Positions 6,945 to 11,887 of a stretch of 11,887 bases of DNA are shown here, piece after piece; the first letter of the stretch is position 1; each line of letters begins with the position of its first letter. The stretch covers positions 1 to 11,887 of the forward strand of contig DLYJ01000018.1 in NCBI GenBank assembly GCA_003447785.1, written 5' to 3'. The notes beneath the pieces are model-generated. The model was not told the DNA's origin. It saw nothing but the letters and a program-made list of their open reading frames with translations, and made no database searches. A program made the position numbers and the translations under genes. This DNA is from Treponema sp. (lineage in GTDB: Bacteria; Spirochaetota; Spirochaetia; Treponematales; Treponemataceae).

Positions 6945-7838
6945 ATGAACAGTATGACTTATATCATTATCGCAATTCTGTTTGTGGTATTGATTCTTAT
7001 TCTCGTAAATGTACGGATTGTTCCACAGTCCGGCGCGTTCATCATTGAACGCCTTGGAGCCTACTGCGCCACATGGAATGTTGGAATCCACGTAAAGCTC
7101 CCTTTTATCGACCGCATTGCAAATACAATGTCCCTTAAGGAAAAAGTACGTGACTTTGCCCCTCAGCCGGTTATCACAAAAGATAATGTTACAATGCAGA
7201 TTGACACTGTAGTTTACTGCCAGATTACCGACCCTAAACTTTACACATACGGTGTTGAAAACCCGATGAACGCTCTGGAAAACCTGACAGCAACTACCCT
7301 GCGCAATATCATCGGTGAACTTGAACTGGACGAGACCCTTACAAGCCGCGACGTTATCAATTCAAAAATGCGCTCAATTCTTGATGAAGCAACTGACCCG
7401 TGGGGAATCAAGGTAACCCGTGTTGAAGTTAAAAATATTGAACCGCCTGTTGCAATCCGGGAAGCAATGGAAAAGCAGATGCGTGCCGAACGGGAGCGCC
7501 GTGAACAGATTCTGATTGCAGAAGGTCAGAAACAGTCGCAGATTCTGATTGCTGAAGGTAAAAAACAGTCAATGATTCTTGAAGCCGAGGCCGAAAAAGA
7601 AGCTGCTGTCCAGAAGGCAAAGGGTGAAGCCGAAGCAATTATGGAAGTTCAGAAAGCAACTTCAATGGGTATCAAAATGCTTAAGGAAGCCGGTGCAGAT
7701 GAATCCGTAATCCGCCTCAGAAGCCTTGAAGCCCTTGAAAAGGTTGCGGACGGCAAGGCAACAAAACTTATCATCCCTGCCGACCTGCAGAACATGGCAG
7801 GCGTTGTCAGCGCTGCTGCAGAAATGTTAAAGAAGTAA
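6945..7838 (+). CDS. SPFH/Band 7 (stomatin/QmcA-like) membrane protein
   Basis: SPFH proteins oligomerise on the membrane and organise lipid microdomains and membrane protein quality control. The 297-residue product has one N-terminal membrane helix (about residues 6-22), then the classic Band 7 opening VRIVPQSGAFIIERLGAY, PFIDRIANTMSLKE, VITKDNVTMQIDTVVYCQITDP and TLRNIIGELELDE, ending near VEVKNIEPPVAIREAM. A long coiled coil follows from about residue 175 to 240, rich in Ala, Glu and Lys, including 11-residue repeats (see 7506). The last segment, KLIIPADLQNMAGVVSAA, is typical of stomatin-like members. It is the second gene of the operon with NfeD, which supports a joint complex. Its last 32 bases overlap the end of the convergent binding-protein gene, and a hairpin begins 4 bases after its stop codon. 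Confidence 0.95.
   Translation: MNSMTYIIIAILFVVLILILVNVRIVPQSGAFIIERLGAYCATWNVGIHVKLPFIDRIANTMSLKEKVRDFAPQPVITKDNVTMQIDTVVYCQITDPKLYTYGVENPMNALENLTATTLRNIIGELELDETLTSRDVINSKMRSILDEATDPWGIKVTRVEVKNIEPPVAIREAMEKQMRAERERREQILIAEGQKQSQILIAEGKKQSMILEAEAEKEAAVQKAKGEAEAIMEVQKATSMGIKMLKEAGADESVIRLRSLEALEKVADGKATKLIIPADLQNMAGVVSAAAEMLKK
7506..7571 (+). repeat. Two tandem 33-base units encoding 11-residue coiled-coil repeats
   Basis: Two adjacent 33-base units encode QILIAEGQKQS (residues 188-198) and QILIAEGKKQS (199-209), differing by one amino acid and a few bases. More diverged 11-residue units follow (MILEAEAEKEA, AVQKAKGEAEA). The 11-residue period fits a hendecad, right-handed coiled coil, as is common in SPFH stalks. 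The near identity at DNA level suggests fairly recent duplication or repeat exchange. Confidence 0.8.
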
Positions 7839-9453
7839 AATCGTAGTTGGGACTGACATGGAGGTCAGGACCGACTACCACGTTCGGGGCGTCGGACTGG
7901 ATGTAGTCCTTAAAGAAAATATACTTCAGGGGATGAAGGTCGAGGGCGTTTGTGTACCAGCCGCCGACAGACTTTAAGTCGATTGCGTGGAGGCTTACCG
8001 AATGCCTTATAGGCATTACAACGCCGTCGTCGATTAAAACCTGTTCAGCCCTGGACAGAAGTTTGTAGCGCTCGGAAGCGTCTGTTGTCAGGTCTGCCTG
8101 ATTCAGCAGTTCTGTAAATTTAGAATTTTTCCAGCTGGTCTGGTTGAGTGTTGAGCCTTCCCGGAACAATTCAAGAAAGGCGAGTGGGTCAGCAAAGTCC
8201 CCGATCCACGAATAACTGAAAATATCATAATTCAGGTAAGGAATGGCATTTAAATATTCTTCTTCTTTAATCTTGAACGGAACAAGGTTTACCCCCAGCG
8301 GAGCCCATGCTTCCTTTAAGATTTTTGCCATTTCCATCATGTATTCACCGTCGGAAATTCCGAAGGTTATGTCCAGAATCTTATCTTTTGGAATTGAAGC
8401 CTTTTCCCGAACTTCGTTCATCAGTTCAACTGCTTCATCTTCGTTGCCTTCTGTCAGGCCTTCAACCTGGGGATAACCTGCAAGGGGATACACAAGGGTT
8501 GTCGCCGGAATCAGATTGCCTGCACGGAGTTTTTCCCATGGAATTGCCGTAATCAGGGCGTTTCTGAAATTTGCGTCGTCCCAGTATTTGTTGCGGCATG
8601 TAAAGAATAAATATGAAGTTCCGAAGATTGCGCTTATTTTGAGTGAATTTTTATTGATTAATTTGTCGCTGTCGATTGAATACATAACCCAGTCAGTGCG
8701 GCCCGTGTTAAAAAGCCAGGTGTTTTCTTTTTCGTCGTCACTGAGAGTGATTTTTATTTCGTTGAGGGCAACATTTTTGCTGTCCCAGTATCTTTCATTT
8801 TTTACAAGTGTCAATTCCTGGGAATTGAATTCTGCGATTTTAAATGCGCCAGAAAAAACATTCATGTCGCCTGTAAAGGCACTGAATGAGTGGTGGCACA
8901 AAAGGCGTGGCAGGTGGGCGGTTGGAGTATTCAACAAAACTATGAGTTTTTTTCCGCTTACTTTGAGCCCTACCTTGTCTTTGTCAATTTTTCCTTCCCT
9001 GTAATCCCTGATTCCCTGGATGCAGTCCAGGAGGGATGCGTACGGTGCGTTTGGTGTTTTCTGCATCAAAAGCCAGCTGTCGATGATTGTCTGGGCTGTA
9101 ATCGGTGTTCCGTCGCTAAAAGTGGCTCCTTCGCGCATTGTAAAGGTCCAGCGTTTTTTGTCGCGGGAGATTTTATAGGATTCGGCCAGGGCCGGAACAG
9201 GCTCCAGTGATTTAGGATCGTAACTGAACAGGCCTTCCTGGAGACCGTTTATAATCTGGGCTTCATTTGAAAAACTTGAAGTGTGGGGATTTAAATCCAT
9301 GTGATGGCTTGTTCCGCAGATGTAAAAAGTTCTCTGAACAGACGGGTCAAATTTCTGAGGTTCTGTTTTTTCTTCGGGATTTTCCTGGGCAAAAACGAGT
9401 GGGGCGCTGAGAACGCAGAGAGCAAGTGCAGAAAGTATTGTCTTTTTTATCAT
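7807..9453 (-). CDS. Oligopeptide-type ABC transporter substrate-binding protein (SBP family 5)
   Basis: The 548-residue product is predicted to be exported and to bind oligopeptides or a similar ligand for an ABC importer. A signal peptide (KK, then a hydrophobic core) ends at VFA-Q, cleaved after residue 22; the lone Cys13 is not in a normal lipobox. The family-5 signature follows: EAQIINGLQEGLFSYDPKSL, PALAESYKISRDKKRWTFTMREGATFSDGTPITAQ, and later NFRNALITAIPWEKL and YSWIGDFADPLAFLELF. The domain seems to finish near HPLKYIFF; about 35 further residues run over the hairpin and into the 3' end of the SPFH gene. Its ATG overlaps the TGA of the preceding unknown gene (ATGA), with only a weak GGA upstream, so translation is probably coupled. 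No permease or ATPase gene is adjacent. The specificity is undetermined. Confidence 0.93.
   Translation of the reverse strand: MIKKTILSALALCVLSAPLVFAQENPEEKTEPQKFDPSVQRTFYICGTSHHMDLNPHTSSFSNEAQIINGLQEGLFSYDPKSLEPVPALAESYKISRDKKRWTFTMREGATFSDGTPITAQTIIDSWLLMQKTPNAPYASLLDCIQGIRDYREGKIDKDKVGLKVSGKKLIVLLNTPTAHLPRLLCHHSFSAFTGDMNVFSGAFKIAEFNSQELTLVKNERYWDSKNVALNEIKITLSDDEKENTWLFNTGRTDWVMYSIDSDKLINKNSLKISAIFGTSYLFFTCRNKYWDDANFRNALITAIPWEKLRAGNLIPATTLVYPLAGYPQVEGLTEGNEDEAVELMNEVREKASIPKDKILDITFGISDGEYMMEMAKILKEAWAPLGVNLVPFKIKEEEYLNAIPYLNYDIFSYSWIGDFADPLAFLELFREGSTLNQTSWKNSKFTELLNQADLTTDASERYKLLSRAEQVLIDDGVVMPIRHSVSLHAIDLKSVGGWYTNALDLHPLKYIFFKDYIQSDAPNVVVGPDLHVSPNYDFTSLTFLQQR
7843..7878 (+). other. 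36-base imperfect hairpin after the SPFH stop codon
   Basis: GTAGTTGG (7843-7850) pairs with CCGACTAC (7871-7878), with one G-T wobble. CTGAC (7853-7857) pairs with GTCAG (7864-7868). Between the two helices GA faces GA (7851-7852 and 7869-7870), an arrangement known to form stable tandem G-A pairs in RNA. The loop is six bases (7858-7863). It starts 4 bases after the SPFH TAA. On the minus strand it spans exactly 12 codons (526-537) of the binding-protein gene and is followed shortly by TTTT (7840-7837). It may act as a 3'-end stabiliser or weak terminator; the plus strand has no T-run after it. Confidence 0.6.
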
Positions 9454-10859
9454 TTTTTAATTCCGAGTTTTTTAAGCTGGGCCTCTTCTTCTACATATGC
9501 AGAATATTCAGAGCGGTGCTGGTTTGCCTTAACTACCGAATTTTTGAGGGCCGTGATTTCCATCTTGATGCCTTTTACGCGGTTTCTGTTCTGCGGCTGC
9601 GGAGCGTTTTTAAAGAATTCATCCATGCCGTTTAGAGTCTTCATAAGTTTTTGGCATTCTGTAATTTGCTGGTTAACGTATGCGAGAATTTTTTCGCTGT
9701 CCAGCTGTGCAAGTTTTTCGTAACCTGGAGCGCGTTTTACGCAAACCGAATTGTAGCGGCGTGCCCGGGCAGCAAGTTCGCCCACAAACTGGTGAAAGTT
9801 GATTTTTTCGTGTGCGCGGGTGTCGGTTGTCGGGTCTGTTACGGTAATCTGGTAGAAAGTCGGTTTTTCTTCGATATTGAATGCCTTCATCAGAACCCTT
9901 TTGAATTTATCCCAGAACGAATTGTGTTCGCTTTCCAGAAGTTCGTGGTTTTCCTGGAGTTTTTGTGCAATCTGCATAATCTGTCCGGGAGTTGCGCCAA
10001 AAACCCGGACTGCGGTCAGAAGAATTTCTTTTGTGTCGATTGCAACTTCTTTCTTTTCTGTCTTTGTGTTTGAAACTTCAAGTTTTTTAAGAAGAAGTGT
10101 CTGGAGTTCAGTCTTGTTTGCACCCTGGTCTTCGTCGATGATTTCTTCAATTAATTCGCTGTAGAAAGGAATTTTTCCCATAACGGCCGTAAAGAGCTTT
10201 TTAATCTGGGCAAGTTCATCAGCCGGACTTGAAAAGGCTTTTGCCTTGTCAAAGTTGGGGTGTTCAAAAACGTTTTTGCGGATGTTTCCCTTGTAGAATT
10301 CCCGCTGAAAGTCCGTTAATTCCTTTAACTGCTTGTTGATTGCAGTAATGGCTTTACCTGCTTTGGAAATACTGTCGTTAATCATGCTGACAGTAATTGC
10401 CTCGCAGTTTTGCTTTGCAGACAAAAGCATTGTTGCCAGCGTGCGGGTATTTGTATTGTTTGAATTTACAGAGAATGAATTCCACTGGATTGAATTATTC
10501 AAATCGATTAACTTACGGATATTCTGAACTGTAAGGTTTGATACTGAAAAACGGTAATAATTGCAAAGAAAGTCCAGTGTGCTGTCATAATCGGAAAAAC
10601 GCATGCCTATTACCATTGAGCGTTCTGCTTCTGTAAAAGGAGTGTTTTCCGGTGAAGTGATGTCTGAAATCTTTTTTTCGTTTTTGTAAGGATCCGAATG
10701 TATCATCGACTTCTTTAACAGAAAGTCAAAAAGTGATTTTACGCAGGTATGCAGCAATCTGTAATTTTCCAGCATTTCCGGAAGCTGATTATTGTCAAAC
10801 CATTGAGCCTTAGCGTCAAGAGCTGCAAGCAGCTGCTCTGTAAAATTATTGTCTGCCAT
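9450..10859 (-). CDS. Protein of unknown function, largely helical, cotranscribed with the binding protein
   Basis: I do not recognise a family. The 469-residue product (MADNNFTEQ...) has no signal peptide, membrane helix or obvious catalytic motif and looks cytoplasmic and mostly alpha-helical. It is rich in Lys, Glu, Asn and Leu, with amphipathic helices. A basic C-terminal part (about 360-469) contains [21 protein letters not shown] and a Lys-rich coiled-coil-like end. A segment near the middle ([25 protein letters not shown]) is a candidate conserved core. An ATG at 10877 would add six residues, but a promoter with its -10 box exactly 6 bases before ATG 10859 overlaps that upstream start. 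Its stop codon shares the ATGA overlap with the exported binding protein, so the two are very likely made together, although one is cytoplasmic and the other exported. Confidence 0.8.
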   Translation of the reverse strand: MADNNFTEQLLAALDAKAQWFDNNQLPEMLENYRLLHTCVKSLFDFLLKKSMIHSDPYKNEKKISDITSPENTPFTEAERSMVIGMRFSDYDSTLDFLCNYYRFSVSNLTVQNIRKLIDLNNSIQWNSFSVNSNNTNTRTLATMLLSAKQNCEAITVSMINDSISKAGKAITAINKQLKELTDFQREFYKGNIRKNVFEHPNFDKAKAFSSPADELAQIKKLFTAVMGKIPFYSELIEEIIDEDQGANKTELQTLLLKKLEVSNTKTEKKEVAIDTKEILLTAVRVFGATPGQIMQIAQKLQENHELLESEHNSFWDKFKRVLMKAFNIEEKPTFYQITVTDPTTDTRAHEKINFHQFVGELAARARRYNSVCVKRAPGYEKLAQLDSEKILAYVNQQITECQKLMKTLNGMDEFFKNAPQPQNRNRVKGIKMEITALKNSVVKANQHRSEYSAYVEEEAQLKKLGIKK

Positions 10860-10865
10860 ACTATT

Positions 10866-10894
10866 ATTATCGTACATTTTTGCTTATTTCTCAA
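10866..10894 (-). promoter_or_regulatory. Promoter of the unknown-protein operon, -10 box 6 bases before ATG
   Basis: On the minus strand TTGAGA (10894-10889, one mismatch to TTGACA), a 17-base spacer and GATAAT (10871-10866, one mismatch to TATAAT) are followed by 6 bases and the ATG at 10859. The alternative ATG at 10877 lies inside this promoter. The geometry matches the acyltransferase promoter and predicts a leaderless mRNA. Confidence 0.55.
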
Positions 10895-10899
10895 TGTTC

Positions 10900-10928
10900 T
10901 TGAACTAAAAACTAGAAAACAGTATTCT
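10900..10928 (+). promoter_or_regulatory. thrS promoter
   Basis: TTGAAC (10900-10905), a 17-base spacer and TATTCT (10923-10928) make a plausible sigma-70-type promoter. Its -35 box lies five bases from that of the divergent operon, so the two promoters may compete or share a regulator. Transcription from about 10935 gives a leader of some 27 bases with the Shine-Dalgarno AAAGAGG (10947-10953), 8 bases before the ATG. The leader is far too short for a T-box or the structured thrS operator of E. coli. Confidence 0.5.
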
Positions 10929-10961
10929 TTCAATAATACATACAATAAAGAGGTATTTTTT

Positions 10962-11887
10962 ATGGCAGTTGATGAAAAACTTCAGGTTGTCCGCCATTCA
11001 TGTGCACACGTAATGGCAGAAGCAGTTAAACATCTTTTTCCCGGAACAAAGATTGCAATTGGTCCGGCAATTGATAATGGATTTTACTACGATTTTGATT
11101 TTCCAACCGACCATAAAATAACCGAGGACGATTTTGCCGCTGTAGAAAAAGAAATGCGCAAAATCATTGCAAGCGGTGCTGAATTTACACGAAAGGAAGT
11201 TTCAAGAGAAGAAGCCCTCAAACTTTTTGCCGACGAACCGTACAAGGTTGAACTTATAAAGGACCTTCCAGAAGACGCAGTTATTTCAACTTACGAACAG
11301 GACGGCTTTATGGACCTGTGCCGCGGCCCTCATGTTGCTTCAACAAAAGAAATCAACGCTCAGGCTTTTAAGCTTCACAAACTTGCAGGTGCTTACTGGC
11401 GCGGTGACAGTGACCGCCCTATGCTTACACGTATTTATGCACTTTGTTTTTCAAAGCCGAATGAATTAAAAGACTATCTTACAATGCTCGCAGAAGCAGA
11501 AAAACGCGATCATCGCAAGCTGGGTGTAGAAATGGATCTCTTCCACCTTGACCCTGAAGATCCGGGACAGATTTTCTGGCACCCGAACGGATGGACAATC
11601 TACACAACAATTCAGGATTACATGCGCAAAATGGTTCGCCGCGACGGCTACCAGGAAGTTAATACTCCTGCCATCATGCCGCGCAGTCTGTGGGAACGTT
11701 CTGGCCACTGGGGACACTACCAGAAGAACATGTTCATCACAGAGTCAGAAAAACGCCTTTTTGCCATTAAACCGATGAACTGTCCTGGCGCCATTGAAAT
11801 CTTCAAGAGCCGTCAGCGCTCATACAAAGACCTTCCTATGCGTCTTGCTGAATTTGGACACGATGTCCGCAACGAACCGAGCGGAAC
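10962..11887 (+). CDS. thrS: Threonyl-tRNA synthetase, 3' end outside window
   Basis: This enzyme charges tRNA-Thr with threonine. The visible 308 residues begin almost directly with the editing domain: [12 protein letters not shown] (the HxxxH motif), [14 protein letters not shown], and DLCRGPHV, which holds the conserved Cys and His of the editing site. The class II catalytic domain follows: [16 protein letters not shown], motif 1 around [24 protein letters not shown], the Cys of MNCPG expected to bind zinc, and motif 2 [15 protein letters not shown] at the edge. The N-terminal TGS domain of about 60 residues found in E. coli ThrRS is absent. The ATG is well fixed by AAAGAGG 8 bases upstream, and the in-frame sequence before it (VFF, preceded by NNTYNKE) does not look like a TGS domain. 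After MNCPG there is Ala where E. coli has His. Confidence 0.96.
   Translation, partial: MAVDEKLQVVRHSCAHVMAEAVKHLFPGTKIAIGPAIDNGFYYDFDFPTDHKITEDDFAAVEKEMRKIIASGAEFTRKEVSREEALKLFADEPYKVELIKDLPEDAVISTYEQDGFMDLCRGPHVASTKEINAQAFKLHKLAGAYWRGDSDRPMLTRIYALCFSKPNELKDYLTMLAEAEKRDHRKLGVEMDLFHLDPEDPGQIFWHPNGWTIYTTIQDYMRKMVRRDGYQEVNTPAIMPRSLWERSGHWGHYQKNMFITESEKRLFAIKPMNCPGAIEIFKSRQRSYKDLPMRLAEFGHDVRNEPSG

Noticed and set aside
9399..9453. Lipoprotein signal on the binding protein
   Set aside because: Cys13 follows Leu, not Gly, Ala or Ser, and sits in the middle of the hydrophobic core, while VFA-Q is a normal signal peptidase I site.
9651..10073. Plus-strand open frames opposite the unknown-protein gene
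   Set aside because: They are rich in Phe and Cys, as expected from the antisense of a Lys/Glu-rich frame, and show no domain or start signal. The minus-strand frame has a promoter and a coupled downstream gene.
10929..10961. T-box or structured operator controlling thrS
   Set aside because: The space between the predicted transcription start and the ATG is only about 27 bases, with no room for such an element.

Overview
The window looks like ordinary chromosomal DNA from a spirochaete, most likely a host-associated Treponema. I infer this from the mix of genes and the moderate, AT-leaning base composition, not from a marker gene. I see no transposase, integrase, CRISPR array, tRNA or rRNA. 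Ten protein genes fill almost all of the sequence, two of them cut by the window edges, and no gene-free stretch exceeds about 110 bases.

Layout: the 3' part of a transcription regulator with a LacI-type ligand-binding domain and an AraC-type DNA-binding domain runs rightward (1-1589). It faces ackA, acetate kinase (1641-2975, minus), and a strong ackA terminator overlaps the regulator's stop codon. A divergent promoter region separates ackA from a GH3-family protein (3088-4782, plus), followed by a HAD-family hydrolase (4863-5573, plus). The hydrolase overlaps tail to tail by 34 bases with a PlsC-type acyltransferase (5540-6370, minus). A second divergent promoter region leads into an NfeD-family membrane protein and an SPFH/stomatin-like protein (6447-7838, plus). 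These overlap tail to tail by 32 bases with an operon read from the right: a conserved-looking protein of unknown function, then an oligopeptide-type ABC transporter binding protein coupled through an ATGA overlap (10859-7807, minus). A third divergent region leads to thrS, threonyl-tRNA synthetase (10962 to the edge).

Functional links: the NfeD and SPFH proteins are a recognised partner pair and almost certainly act together at the membrane. ackA supplies ATP from acetyl phosphate in fermentation. The acyltransferase suggests phospholipid synthesis. The GH3 protein belongs to the adenylate-forming acyl-amido synthetase family, with unknown substrate here. The binding protein has no permease or ATPase gene in the window, so it may be an orphan receptor.

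The two most noteworthy signals are regulatory. Four genes (GH3, acyltransferase, NfeD, unknown protein) have a -10-like element ending only 6 or 7 bases before the ATG and no convincing Shine-Dalgarno, which predicts leaderless mRNAs. ackA and thrS instead have leaders of roughly 25 bases with clear Shine-Dalgarno sites. Also, a 36-base imperfect hairpin sits just after the SPFH stop codon, inside the last codons of the binding-protein gene, where it may be a terminator captured by the overlapping reading frame. I did not find a convincing wholly new multi-gene system.
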